Shown piece after piece: positions 1 through 7,892 of a DNA stretch of 28,294 nucleotides (position 1 is its first letter; the number at the start of each line of letters is the position of its first letter). The translations under genes were made by a program, and so were the position numbers. Under the pieces are notes generated by a model, which saw nothing but the letters and a program-made list of their open reading frames with translations, did no database searches and was not told the DNA's origin. The DNA is from DAIDKA01 sp035506335 (GTDB taxonomy: Bacteria > Pseudomonadota > Gammaproteobacteria > Steroidobacterales > Steroidobacteraceae): positions 1 to 28,294 of the forward strand of contig DATJPN010000243.1 of assembly GCA_035506335.1 (NCBI GenBank). The letters are read 5' to 3'.

Positions 1-2
1 CC

Positions 3-1187
3 TTCCTGCAGGAAGTGCAGAGCGACGTGGTCGTCGCGCAGATCAGCCAGACGCAGGTCTCGGTGATCGACTTCCTGCAGACCGTGCTGGTTCAGTTCGG
101 CTTCGCGCCCTTCAAGATGAAGAAGGCCGAACTACTCGCGACGCTCAATGACTTTCTCGTCGAGCAGTACAACGCCGGGCGCAAGGTGCTGCTGATCATC
201 GACGAGGCACAGAACCTCTCGCTGAAGGTGCTCGAGGAAATCCGCATGCTCTCGGGCGTGGAGACCACCAAGGAGAAGGTGCTGCGGATCATCCTGGCGG
301 GCCAGCCGGAACTGAACGCCAAGCTCGATGCCCCGGAGCTGGTGCAGCTCGCCCAGCGCATCCGCCTGCGCTTTCACCTCGGCACGCTCTCGGCGGCCGA
401 GATGGAGGCCTACATCCACCATCGCCTGGAAGTGGCCGGCGCCGCCGATCGCGAGATCTTCGCGCCGGGCACTTTCGCGCAGATCTACCGCTATACCGGC
501 GGCGTGCCGCGCCTGGTCAACACCCTGTGCGACACGGCCATGCTGGCCGCGTTCGGCCAGGACCGCGACCATGTGCTGCTCGAGGACATCGCCACTTCGG
601 TGCAGGAACTGCACTGGCACGAGCACCACAGGCGGGTGCGGCATGCGGGACACGTCTCGCCCTTCATGGGCACCGACGGCAGCGACACCGATACCCACCG
701 CGTCATCCGCAGCGGCCGCGTCGATCTCGCGGACACGCTGACCGAAGGCCTCGTTGCCGAGCCGGTGGGCCGCATCATCGTCGCCACCGAGGGACGCACC
801 ACCCAGGAGCTGCCCCTGAAGGTCGGGCGGGTCATCATCGGGCGCACCCCCGAGAACGATCTGCAGGTGGACAGCCGCTTCGTGAGCCGGCATCACTGCC
901 AGATCATCACCGGCGCCGAAGGCAGCGTGATCGAGGATCTCAACAGCACCAACGGCATCTTCGTGCAGGGCCGGCGCATGCGCCGCTATCACCTGAACGA
1001 CGGGGACGTGGTCGTGATCGGCAGGCACGAGCTCATGTACGTCGACGAACGCCTCGCGCGCGCCCGACCGGGGCCGGCGGACGTCGCGGCGGCCGTGCCC
1101 ACGCTTGCGACCGCGCTCGAGGAGCCCGCGGAGAACTCCGGGGAAGCCGCGGCCGATGAGCACCCGGCCGCGGGACGCGCGGGCTAG
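3..1187 (+). CDS. ExeA/GspA-like AAA ATPase with C-terminal FHA domain (5' end outside window)
   Basis: The reading frame is already open at base 3, so the true start and the Walker A motif lie upstream; the GTG at 15 is only the first start-like codon. The visible part begins within an ExeA/GspA-type AAA (ATPase) domain. Walker B is the LLIIDEAQNL stretch (about residue 60), followed by the AGQPEL and QRI-R-RF motifs and the TGGVPRLVN segment typical of this family (to about residue 185). After an acidic linker, residues about 255-350 form an FHA phosphothreonine-binding domain with the GR, SRHH and NSTNG motifs. A low-complexity Ala/Glu tail ends the protein. ExeA-type ATPases serve secretion or peptidoglycan-linked assembly; FHA suggests docking to a Thr-phosphorylated partner. 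The specific role is unknown. It overlaps the convergent next gene by 4 bases. Confidence 0.85.
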   Translation, partial: FLQEVQSDVVVAQISQTQVSVIDFLQTVLVQFGFAPFKMKKAELLATLNDFLVEQYNAGRKVLLIIDEAQNLSLKVLEEIRMLSGVETTKEKVLRIILAGQPELNAKLDAPELVQLAQRIRLRFHLGTLSAAEMEAYIHHRLEVAGAADREIFAPGTFAQIYRYTGGVPRLVNTLCDTAMLAAFGQDRDHVLLEDIATSVQELHWHEHHRRVRHAGHVSPFMGTDGSDTDTHRVIRSGRVDLADTLTEGLVAEPVGRIIVATEGRTTQELPLKVGRVIIGRTPENDLQVDSRFVSRHHCQIITGAEGSVIEDLNSTNGIFVQGRRMRRYHLNDGDVVVIGRHELMYVDERLARARPGPADVAAAVPTLATALEEPAENSGEAAADEHPAAGRAG

Positions 1188-1504
1188 GCGGCGCCGTTGG
1201 ACGGCGGCGTCACATCCGGCGCAGCGTGGGCGACCGGCATCGCGGTGGGGACCATGCCCGCGGTCGCCTCATCGAGTGCATCCGGGGCGTCATACTGCGC
1301 CCGCAGCCGCCGGTAACCGCGCCGCCGCAGCAGCACGACCACGCCGGCCAGCAGCACCATGAATCCGGGCAGCCCGAGCACCAGGCTCAGTGCCGGAGAG
1401 TTCTGGAAGTAGCTGGCGATGAGCGCGAGCAACCCGCCCAGCAGGTAGATCCACGGCAGCCCTTCATAGACCGGGCGTGACAGCCTGTGGCGCGGGACGC
1501 TCAT
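1184..1504 (-). CDS. Small predicted membrane protein, unknown function
   Basis: A 106-residue protein starting at ATG (complement of 1502-1504). Two hydrophobic segments are visible, about residues 17-31 and 37-59, the second followed by a strongly basic RRRGYRRLR stretch. This predicts a two-helix inner-membrane hairpin with a cytoplasmic tail by the positive-inside rule. The C-terminal 35 residues are Ala/Pro-rich and low in complexity. I recognise no family. Its 3' end overlaps the end of the AAA-FHA gene, and it is the last minus-strand gene in the cluster downstream of tldD. The SD is weak (CGGAAC). Confidence 0.6.
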   Translation of the reverse strand: MSVPRHRLSRPVYEGLPWIYLLGGLLALIASYFQNSPALSLVLGLPGFMVLLAGVVVLLRRRGYRRLRAQYDAPDALDEATAGMVPTAMPVAHAAPDVTPPSNGAA

Positions 1505-1529
1505 GTTCCGATCTTAAGCTACCTTGAGG

Positions 1530-1700
1530 TCAGTCGCGCGAGCGGCCTCGGTCGAAGAGTCCCAGCATGCGTTGGACCAGGGAGGGCTTCCAGCCTTCCA
1601 CGTGGAAATCGCTGCGGCGCCCCTGCATGTGGCGCTGGACCTCCGAGAGCAGATCCTTGGGAAGGGTCAGTTCTGGTTCGATCCTGGACTCCGGAGGCAT
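1530..1700 (-). CDS. Small hypothetical protein (56 aa)
   Basis: The frame is open from an ATG at 1907 (125 codons), but that start would overlap the end of tldD by 29 bases. Codons between 1907 and 1701 are also unusually poor in third-position G/C for this genome (ATA, several CAA, CTT, CGA). The ATG at 1700 is preceded by AAAGGA (complement of 1708-1713) with a 7-base spacing, so I prefer the 56-residue product beginning MPPESRIEPEL. It is charged and soluble, with a likely amphipathic helix around DLLSEVQRHMQGRR and no Cys or signal peptide. No family is recognised. It could be cotranscribed behind tldD. Confidence 0.5.
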   Translation of the reverse strand: MPPESRIEPELTLPKDLLSEVQRHMQGRRSDFHVEGWKPSLVQRMLGLFDRGRSRD

Positions 1701-1878
1701 GACATATTCCTTTGGCTTGTCGCCTGCTTGAGGGCCGTGCGGCTCTTGCATCACCGTACGGGGAATCGCTCCCGAGACGACGTGCGCAACCTCTCGCTTT
1801 GCCGACCCTGCGGCGACGCGCGCGGAAAATTCTCCCCGGAGCCAGCGCGCAGCGCGGGTTATGTCTTGCGCGCCTTGC
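1701..1878. other. Spacer between tldD and the small ORF
   Basis: This 178-base stretch separates the tldD stop from the preferred start of the small downstream gene. It is open in the minus frame (the longer 125-codon reading) but has atypical codon choice. I see no convincing terminator hairpin and no clear promoter. Confidence 0.4.
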
Positions 1879-3336
1879 TCAAGCGGTGCCGCCGACGGTG
1901 AGGCCATCGACGCGCAGCGTGGGCTGACCGACGCCGACGGGAACGCTCTGGCCTTCCTTGCCGCACGTGCCGACGCCCTCGTCGAGCTTCAGGTCGTTGC
2001 CGACCATGCTGACGCGGGTGAGTACATCCGGGCCATTGCCGATCAGCGTCGCGCCCTTCAGCGGCGCGCCGAGCTTGCCGTTTTCGATGGCGTACGCCTC
2101 GCTGGCGGAGAACACGAACTTGCCCGATGTGATGTCGACCTGCCCGCCGCCGAAATTCACGGCATAGATGCCGCGCTCCACGGAGCCGATGATCTCCTGC
2201 GGCGCATGCGGCCCCGGGCGCATGTAGGTGTTGGTCATGCGCGGCAACGTCACGTGCGCGAAGGACTCGCGCCGGCCGTTGCCCGTGGAACGCGTGCCCA
2301 TCAGGCGCGCATTGAGCTTGTCCTGCATGTAGCCTTTGAGAATGCCGTTCTCGATCAGCGTGGTGCAGCCGGTCACGGTGCCTTCATCGTCGATGTTCAG
2401 CGAGCCGCGGCGGCGCGCCAGCGTCCCGTCGTCGACGACCGTGCAGGCCTCGGTCGCCACCCGCTCGCCGATACGGTTGGCGAAGGCCGACGTGCCCTTG
2501 CGATTGAAGTCCCCCTCGAGTCCGTGTCCGATGGCCTCGTGCAGCAACACGCCGGGCCAGCCGGGCCCGAGTACCACGGTCATCGGCCCCGCGGGGGCCG
2601 CCACGGCGTCGAGATTCACCAGCGCCTGCCGGACCGCTTCGCGGCCCAGTTGCAGCGGACGCTCGCCGGCCACCAGCTCACGCAGTGTGAAGCGGCCGCC
2701 GCAGCCCGAGTAACCCTGCTCGCGCCGGCCGTTCTGCTCGACGATCACCGAGACATTGAAGCGCACCAGGGGCCGCACGTCCGCCGCCAGCTCGCCGTCG
2801 CTGTTGGCCACCAGGATCACCTCGTGCACGGCGGTGCAGCTCGCCATCACCTGCATGACGCGCGGATCGATCCGGCGGGTTTCGCGATCCACGCGCATCA
2901 GCCAGGCGACCTTGTCCGCGTCACTGAGGGTGCTGCCCGGGTCATCCGGCAGATACAGCTGGTGTCCGGCACGGGACTGCCACACGGCGAGCGCGCGGCC
3001 GTGGCCCTGGACGGCAATCGCCCGGGCGGCGCGCGACGCATCCTCGAGCGCGGGCAGCATGATTTCATCCGAGTAGGCGAAGCCGGTCTTCTCCCCGGAC
3101 AGGGCGCGCACGCCGACACCCTGCTCGATGGCCGCGCTGCCCTCCTTGACGATGCCGTCCTCGAGTGCCCAGGACTCCTGGTGCGCCAGCTGGAAATACA
3201 GGTCGGCGAAGTCGACCGAATGCGACATCACCTGGCCGAACACGCGCTCCAGCTGCGATTCATCGAGGCCGCTCGGAGCGAGAATGGTGTCGCGCGCGAT
3301 CGTCAGTGCGTCGGTTGAGCGGGCGGGCGTGGCCAT
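1879..3336 (-). CDS. tldD: Metalloprotease TldD
   Basis: A 485-residue protein, the usual length for TldD. The zinc-binding HExxxH motif is HEAIGH at residues 266-271, followed by GLEGDFNRKGTSAF and the CTVVDDGT segment characteristic of the family. The C-terminus carries the conserved CGKEGQSVPVGVGQPTLRV region. TldD works with TldE (PmbA) as a heterodimeric protease that trims leader peptides and unfolded peptides; it was first known from CcdA and microcin B17 processing. No pmbA is present in this window. The gene follows the nitrilase gene by 31 bases, an arrangement also found in pseudomonads, and is probably expressed from the same transcript. Confidence 0.97.
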   Translation of the reverse strand: MATPARSTDALTIARDTILAPSGLDESQLERVFGQVMSHSVDFADLYFQLAHQESWALEDGIVKEGSAAIEQGVGVRALSGEKTGFAYSDEIMLPALEDASRAARAIAVQGHGRALAVWQSRAGHQLYLPDDPGSTLSDADKVAWLMRVDRETRRIDPRVMQVMASCTAVHEVILVANSDGELAADVRPLVRFNVSVIVEQNGRREQGYSGCGGRFTLRELVAGERPLQLGREAVRQALVNLDAVAAPAGPMTVVLGPGWPGVLLHEAIGHGLEGDFNRKGTSAFANRIGERVATEACTVVDDGTLARRRGSLNIDDEGTVTGCTTLIENGILKGYMQDKLNARLMGTRSTGNGRRESFAHVTLPRMTNTYMRPGPHAPQEIIGSVERGIYAVNFGGGQVDITSGKFVFSASEAYAIENGKLGAPLKGATLIGNGPDVLTRVSMVGNDLKLDEGVGTCGKEGQSVPVGVGQPTLRVDGLTVGGTA

Positions 3337-3367
3337 CTTCCATCCTTGGGAAAGTCTCAGGCGGTCA

Positions 3368-4174
3368 TTAGAGCATGCGATGCTTCAGCGCGGGGAAGCC
3401 CGCGCGCACATCCGCCTGCGCCCCGGTGTCGATCTCGGCCACGACCACGCCGGCGCCGCTGCTGCGGCGGGCGAGCACGCGGCCCCAGTAGTCCACGATC
3501 ATGGCGTCGCCATAGGTCTCGCGGCCGTTGGCGTGCATCCCCCACTGCGCCGCCGCGAGCACGTAGCAGAGATTCTCCACGGCCCGCGCCCGCAACAGCA
3601 GCTCCCAGTGCGCCTGGCCGGTCGGGACGGTGAAGGCCGCCGGCACCGTCAGCAATTGCGCGCCGCGGGCCGAAAGCTGCCGGAACAGCTCCGGAAACCG
3701 CAGGTCGTAGCACACGGAAAGCCCCAGCAGACCCACCGGCGTTTCGACGAGGATAGGCTCCGTTCCTGCCTCAAATGTCGCAGATTCGCGGTAGATCTCA
3801 CCCTTTTCAGGGATATCCACGTCAAACAGGTGCATCTTGTCGTAACGCGCCACCTGCTTGCCATTGGCATCGAATACCACCGAGGCCGGCGCGATCCGGC
3901 CCGCCTGCCGACCCCGTATGGGCAAGGTTCCGGCCACTACCCACAGCGAGAGTTTCTGGGCGAGTTCGGCGATGGCGTCCTGGATGGGACCCGCCCCGGC
4001 AGGCTCGGCCACGGCGAGGCGGTCGGCTTCCCGCGCACCCATGATCGCGAAGTTCTCGGGCAGCACGGCCAGCACCGCGCCTGCGGCCGCCGCCGCGGCG
4101 AGCAGGCCGCCGGCCACTGCCAGGTTGGCGGTGACGTCCGGCCCCGAATTCATCTGCAGTGTCGCGACTTTCAT
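3368..4174 (-). CDS. Carbon-nitrogen hydrolase (nitrilase superfamily), probable deaminated glutathione amidase
   Basis: A 268-residue single-domain nitrilase-fold enzyme. The Glu-Lys-Cys triad is visible: E40 in VLPENFAIMG, K113 in RYDKMHLFDVD and C155 in SVCYDLRFPELF. The KMHLFDVD and CYDLRFPEL signatures match the Nit1/YbeM branch, whose members hydrolyse deaminated glutathione, a transamination side product, so metabolite repair is the best guess. The ATG overlaps the rng stop by 4 bases (4171-4174), implying translational coupling. In Pseudomonas the equivalent gene also lies between rng and tldD, but with yhdP next to it; yhdP is absent here. Amidase activity is well supported; the exact substrate is inferred. 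Confidence 0.9.
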   Translation of the reverse strand: MKVATLQMNSGPDVTANLAVAGGLLAAAAAAGAVLAVLPENFAIMGAREADRLAVAEPAGAGPIQDAIAELAQKLSLWVVAGTLPIRGRQAGRIAPASVVFDANGKQVARYDKMHLFDVDIPEKGEIYRESATFEAGTEPILVETPVGLLGLSVCYDLRFPELFRQLSARGAQLLTVPAAFTVPTGQAHWELLLRARAVENLCYVLAAAQWGMHANGRETYGDAMIVDYWGRVLARRSSGAGVVVAEIDTGAQADVRAGFPALKHRML

Positions 4175-5640
4175 ATCAGCACCACGTCGAACTGGTCCAC
4201 TCCATACAGCGCCTCGACCTGCATGCGTATCGGCCGCCCCGCCTGTTGCTCGAGCTCGGCGAGACTCGCCGACTCGTTTTCGAGCAGGTGGTCCACGACC
4301 TCCTGGTGCGCCAGGATCAGCAGCTCACGGCTGGCGAACTGCCGGCTCTGGCGCATGATCTCGCGGAACACATCGTGCGCCACGGTCTCCGGAGTCCGCA
4401 CGAAACCGCGTCCCTCGCAGGCCGGACAGGCCTTGCACAACAGATGTTCGAGACTCTCGCGGGTGCGTTTGCGGGTCATCTCCACCAGCCCCAGCGGCGA
4501 GAGGCTCGCGATATGGGTCTGCGCCCGATCGGCGGCCAGCGCGCGCTCCAGCGCCTGCAGCACCTGCAGGCGGTGGGCGGCATCGGCCATGTCGATGAAA
4601 TCGATGATGATGATGCCGCCGAGATTGCGCAGCCGCAGCTGCCGCGCGATCGCCACGGCGGCCTCGAGGTTGGTGCGGAAGATCGTTTCCTCGAGATTGC
4701 GGTGGCCGACGTAGCCGCCGGTGTTCACGTCGATGGTCGTCATGGCCTCCGTCTGATCGATGATCAGGTGGCCGCCGGATTTCAGCGGCACCTTGCCATC
4801 GAGGGCGCGCGACAGCTCCTCCTCGACCCCATGCAGGTCGAACAGCGGCCGCTGGCCGGAATACAGCTCGATCTGCACCGGGCTGTCGGGCAGGAAGGTG
4901 CGCGCGAACGCCTGCATGGCCTGAAGTTCCTCGGCCGAATCGACCAGCACCCGCGACACCGCCGGAACGAGCTCATCGCGCAGCACCCGCAACGGCAACG
5001 GCAGGTCGGCGTGCACGATGCTGCCGGCCGGCACCCGCGCCGACTCCTCGCGCACGTGACGCCACAGCTTGTCCAGGTAGGCCACATCCTCGCGCAGCCC
5101 GGCGGTATCGGCGCCCTGGGCCGCGGTGCGCACGATGTAGCCGCCGATGGCCTGTGGCGGCAGCACGGCGGCGAGCGCCGCCTTCAGGCGCTGGCGGGTC
5201 GCATCATCCTCGATGCGCGCCGATACGCCGATGCCCTCGCCGCGCGGCATGAACACGAGGTACCGTGACGGCAGGGCGACGAAGGTGGTGAGTCGGGCGC
5301 CCTTCGTGCCCATGGGATCCTTGACCACCTGGACCAGCAGCTCATCGCCCTGGGTCACGAGGCGCCGGATGTCATCGATCGCCGGCAGGCTGACCACGGT
5401 GTCGTCGGGCCTCACCAGCGCGATGTCCGCGACGTGCAGGAAGGCGGTTCGTTCCAGGCCCACGTCGATGAACGCCGCCTGCATGCCCGGCAGCACCCGC
5501 GATACCCGGCCCTTGTAGATGTTGCCGACGAGGCCGCGCCTGCTCGCGCGTTCGATATGGATTTCGGTGAGCGCCCCGTTCTCCACCAGCGCCGCCCGGG
5601 TTTCCCGGGGCCCCATGTTAACCAGCAGTTCGCTGCTCAA
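4171..5640 (-). CDS. rng: Ribonuclease G
   Basis: A 489-residue protein, the same length as E. coli RNase G (CafA). It processes the 16S rRNA 5' end and takes part in mRNA decay. The N-terminal S1 domain contains NIYKGRVSRVLPGMQAAFIDVG. The catalytic Mg-binding aspartates lie in TIDVNTGGYVG and IIDFIDM, and a Zn-link CxxC is seen in CPACEGRG. I chose the TTG start at 5640 because it sits in a TTGA overlap with the maf stop and gives the canonical SSELLVN N-terminus. The frame stays open to 6129, but that part is antisense-frame noise over maf. An internal ATG at 5616 (MGPRE) would truncate the conserved N-terminus. The gene is coupled to maf upstream and to the amidase downstream. Confidence 0.95.
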   Translation of the reverse strand: MSSELLVNMGPRETRAALVENGALTEIHIERASRRGLVGNIYKGRVSRVLPGMQAAFIDVGLERTAFLHVADIALVRPDDTVVSLPAIDDIRRLVTQGDELLVQVVKDPMGTKGARLTTFVALPSRYLVFMPRGEGIGVSARIEDDATRQRLKAALAAVLPPQAIGGYIVRTAAQGADTAGLREDVAYLDKLWRHVREESARVPAGSIVHADLPLPLRVLRDELVPAVSRVLVDSAEELQAMQAFARTFLPDSPVQIELYSGQRPLFDLHGVEEELSRALDGKVPLKSGGHLIIDQTEAMTTIDVNTGGYVGHRNLEETIFRTNLEAAVAIARQLRLRNLGGIIIIDFIDMADAAHRLQVLQALERALAADRAQTHIASLSPLGLVEMTRKRTRESLEHLLCKACPACEGRGFVRTPETVAHDVFREIMRQSRQFASRELLILAHQEVVDHLLENESASLAELEQQAGRPIRMQVEALYGVDQFDVVLI

Positions 5641-6224
5641 GTCGCGCTCCAGTACGGCACGCCCGCCGCCGCGAGTAGCTGCGCGGTTTCGAACAACGGC
5701 AGGCCCATCACGCCCGAATAGCTGCCCTGCAGGGACTCGATGAAGACCGCGCCGAGCCCCTGGATGGCGTAACCACCCGCCTTGTCGCGGGGTTCCCCGC
5801 TGTCCCAGTAACGGTCGCGCTCGCCGGGTGTGATGGCGCGCATGCGCACGATGCTGGTGCTGGTCAGGCAGCGCGTGCCGGCCGAGGTCACGAGCGCGAC
5901 CGCGGTGAGCACCGTGTGCTCGCGCCCCGCGAGCGACTCGAGCATCGACAGTCCATGGGCCCGGTCGCGGGGCTTGCCGAGGCTGGCCCCGGCAAGCACC
6001 ACCGTGGTGTCCGCGCCCAGCACCGGCAGGTCCCGCAGCCGCTGCCAGACGGCCTCGGCTTTTGCGCAGGCGACGCGTTCGACATACGCCGTGACGGCCT
6101 CCCCGCAGCGGCCATCCTCGTCCACGCAAGCAGGTTCGACCGCGTGCGGCACGCCGATCTGCGCCAGCAGCTCCCGTCGCCTCGGGGAGGCGGAAGCCAG
6201 TCGCAGCACGGGATTCGGGGGCAT
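5637..6224 (-). CDS. maf: Maf-family nucleoside triphosphate pyrophosphatase (YhdE type)
   Basis: A 195-residue protein with the Maf signature SASPRRRELL at residues 11-20, ADTTVVL (catalytic Asp) and LGKPRD, plus the DKAGGYAIQG motif. Family members hydrolyse non-canonical or damaged nucleotides; the YhdE branch acts on dTTP, UTP and modified pyrimidine nucleotides. Its partner gene rng starts at a TTG overlapping this stop, the same maf-rng pairing seen in E. coli (yhdE-rng). In E. coli mreBCD precedes this pair; here rlmH does, 21 bases upstream. Confidence 0.95.
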   Translation of the reverse strand: MPPNPVLRLASASPRRRELLAQIGVPHAVEPACVDEDGRCGEAVTAYVERVACAKAEAVWQRLRDLPVLGADTTVVLAGASLGKPRDRAHGLSMLESLAGREHTVLTAVALVTSAGTRCLTSTSIVRMRAITPGERDRYWDSGEPRDKAGGYAIQGLGAVFIESLQGSYSGVMGLPLFETAQLLAAAGVPYWSAT

Positions 6225-6245
6225 CGGACCTCCGCAGGAAGAGTC

Positions 6246-6716
6246 TCAGTCGCGATGATACGGATGTCCACTGAGGACGGTGTGGGCACGATACAGCTGT
6301 TCGGCCAGGACCACTCGCACCAGCGGATGCGGCAGGGTCAGCCGGGACAGCGACAGTCGCTGCTCGCTGCGCGCCAGCACCTCGCCTGCGAGCCCGTCGG
6401 GACCGCCGATCGCCAGCACCAGGTCGCGGCCGTCCTGCATGCGTCCGGAGAGCCAGGCGGCGAGTTCGCGCGTGCTCATCTGTGCGCCGTGCTCGTCGAG
6501 GGCCACCAGGCAGTCCTGCGGCTTGACGCGGGCGAGGATGCGCAGCCCCTCGGCGTGCATCGCCTGGGCCGGATCGCCGCGGGAACTGCGCTGGCCGGCC
6601 GCAACCTCCTCCAGCGTCACCTTCAGGCTCGCGCCCAGACGGCGCAGGTAGTCCCCGGCAACCTCGGCCACCCAGCGGGGCATGCGCTCCCCGACGGCGA
6701 TGATGCGGATGCGCAT
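6246..6716 (-). CDS. rlmH: 23S rRNA (pseudouridine1915-N3)-methyltransferase RlmH
   Basis: A 156-residue SPOUT methyltransferase, the normal length. It starts with the family-typical MRIRIIAVGERMP. The SAM-binding knot contains VLAIGGPDGLAGEV, and the C-terminus ends LAEQLYRAHTVLSGHPYHRD, where the conserved YRA and GHPYHR motifs are located. It methylates pseudouridine 1915 in helix 69 of 23S rRNA on 70S ribosomes. It lies 19 bases after rsfS, the conserved rsfS-rlmH pair, so both ribosome-maturation genes are probably on one transcript. Confidence 0.97.
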   Translation of the reverse strand: MRIRIIAVGERMPRWVAEVAGDYLRRLGASLKVTLEEVAAGQRSSRGDPAQAMHAEGLRILARVKPQDCLVALDEHGAQMSTRELAAWLSGRMQDGRDLVLAIGGPDGLAGEVLARSEQRLSLSRLTLPHPLVRVVLAEQLYRAHTVLSGHPYHRD

Positions 6717-6735
6717 TCGCCGCCTTGCGCGCCCG

Positions 6736-7212
6736 TCAGGCCTTCGGCGTTCTGACCGCGCGTTTGCGCGGCGCGCCGCCGGCGCGCTTGCGGGTTGCGG
6801 TCACCCTGGATGCCGCGGGCGCCGCGACCGGCGCCGCAGCGGTGGCCCACAGCCGTTCGAGGCCGTAGAACTCGCGAACCCGCGGCAGCATCACGTGGAC
6901 GATCACATCGTGCAGGTCCACCAGCGCCCACTCCCCATCGCGGGCGCCTTCCACGCCGAAGGGCGGGTGGCCGGCGGCCTTGGCGCTCTGCACCACCCGA
7001 TCGGTGATGCTGCGCACGTGGCGATCGGAATTGCCCGAGGCGATGATCAGGGTATCGGCGATGTCGGTCAGGCCACGGACATCCAGAACCTTGACGTTGA
7101 CGGCCTTCATGTCGTCCAGTGCGGCCTGGACCAGGCCGGGCACGGGGGAAGCGGGGGTCGCGGGCCGCGCGATCGCGCGGCGGGAACGGGGACGGGTCGT
7201 AGCCATTGGCAA
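6736..7212 (-). CDS. rsfS: Ribosomal silencing factor RsfS, with basic C-terminal tail
   Basis: RsfS binds L14 (uL14) and blocks subunit joining during starvation. The core domain (about residues 25-130) has the conserved KAVNVKVLDVRGLTDIADTLIIASG, RSITDRVV, EWALVDLHDVIVHVM and REFYGLERLW segments. After it comes a roughly 35-residue Ala/Arg/Lys-rich tail (RKRAGGAPRKRAVRTPKA), absent from the E. coli protein (105 aa). A GAGGAGG Shine-Dalgarno (complement of 7222-7228) lies 9 bases from a TTG at 7212 but 15 bases from the ATG at 7206, so I favour TTG. The ATG would shorten the protein by two residues. It sits 24 bases after nadD. Confidence 0.93.
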   Translation of the reverse strand: MPMATTRPRSRRAIARPATPASPVPGLVQAALDDMKAVNVKVLDVRGLTDIADTLIIASGNSDRHVRSITDRVVQSAKAAGHPPFGVEGARDGEWALVDLHDVIVHVMLPRVREFYGLERLWATAAAPVAAPAASRVTATRKRAGGAPRKRAVRTPKA

Positions 7213-7221
7213 AGGGTGCAG

Positions 7222-7228
7222 CCTCCTC
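7222..7228 (-). promoter_or_regulatory. Strong Shine-Dalgarno that sets the rsfS start
   Basis: GAGGAGG on the minus strand. Spacing is 9 bases to TTG (7212) and 15 bases to ATG (7206), supporting the TTG start. It lies in the 24-base gap between nadD and rsfS. Confidence 0.6.
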
Positions 7229-7236
7229 GTATCGGC

Positions 7237-7881
7237 TCAGCGGTCGCGCTGAGCATAACACCCGGTTTCGAGGATGATCTCGCGCACCGGGTCCGGAACC
7301 AGATACCGCGGATCATGGCCCGCTTCGATCAGCTGGCGCAGCTCCGTGGAAGAAATCTCGAGCTGGGTCGGAACATGGACATAGACATTGCCGGCCAGGC
7401 GGGTATGCAGATCGCGCACGCTGCCGGTGCCGCGATCCACCATGATCTCGCCCAGCGGGCCCTGCGCCGGCGCCCGCCAGCCGGGACGGTGCACGACCAC
7501 GATATGCGCCAGATCGAGCACCTCGCGCCAGCGATGCCAGTTCGGCAGGCCCAGGAAGGCATCCATCCCCAGCAGCACGCACAAGGACCGGTCCGGATTC
7601 TCGCTGCGCAGCTCGGTCAGCGTATCCACCGAATATGAAAGCCCGGTGCGCCGCACCTCGCGGTCATCGACCACGAAACCGGCCTGATCCTGGACCGCGG
7701 CACGCACCATCGCCAGGCGCAGCTGCGCGCTGGCGCGGGTGCCGGAGCGATGCGGCGGACTGCCGGTGGGCAGGAAGCGCACCTCGGTGAGATGCAGGGC
7801 CTGCCACAGTTCGAACGCCGTGCGCAGATGCCCGAAGTGGATCGGATCGAAGGTGCCGCCGAATACGCCGATGGGTCGCAT
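7237..7881 (-). CDS. nadD: Nicotinate-nucleotide adenylyltransferase
   Basis: A 214-residue protein from the ATG at 7881. The frame extends upstream to 7941, but that would overlap holA, and MRPIGVFGGTFDPIHFGHLR is the canonical N-terminus. The nucleotidyltransferase motifs are GGTFDPIHFGH (the HxGH motif) near the start and ISSTELR near the C-terminus. It adenylylates nicotinate mononucleotide to deamido-NAD, the penultimate step of NAD synthesis. It starts 11 bases after the holA stop, preserving the widespread holA-nadD-rsfS-rlmH order. Confidence 0.97.
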   Translation of the reverse strand: MRPIGVFGGTFDPIHFGHLRTAFELWQALHLTEVRFLPTGSPPHRSGTRASAQLRLAMVRAAVQDQAGFVVDDREVRRTGLSYSVDTLTELRSENPDRSLCVLLGMDAFLGLPNWHRWREVLDLAHIVVVHRPGWRAPAQGPLGEIMVDRGTGSVRDLHTRLAGNVYVHVPTQLEISSTELRQLIEAGHDPRYLVPDPVREIILETGCYAQRDR

Positions 7882-7892
7882 GTCGCCCTGAC

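Noticed and set aside
5641..6129. Upstream extension of the rng frame giving a 652-residue protein
   Set aside because: The extra 163 codons lie antisense-free but out of frame over maf and have no RNase E/G homology; the TTG at 5640 gives the exact family length.
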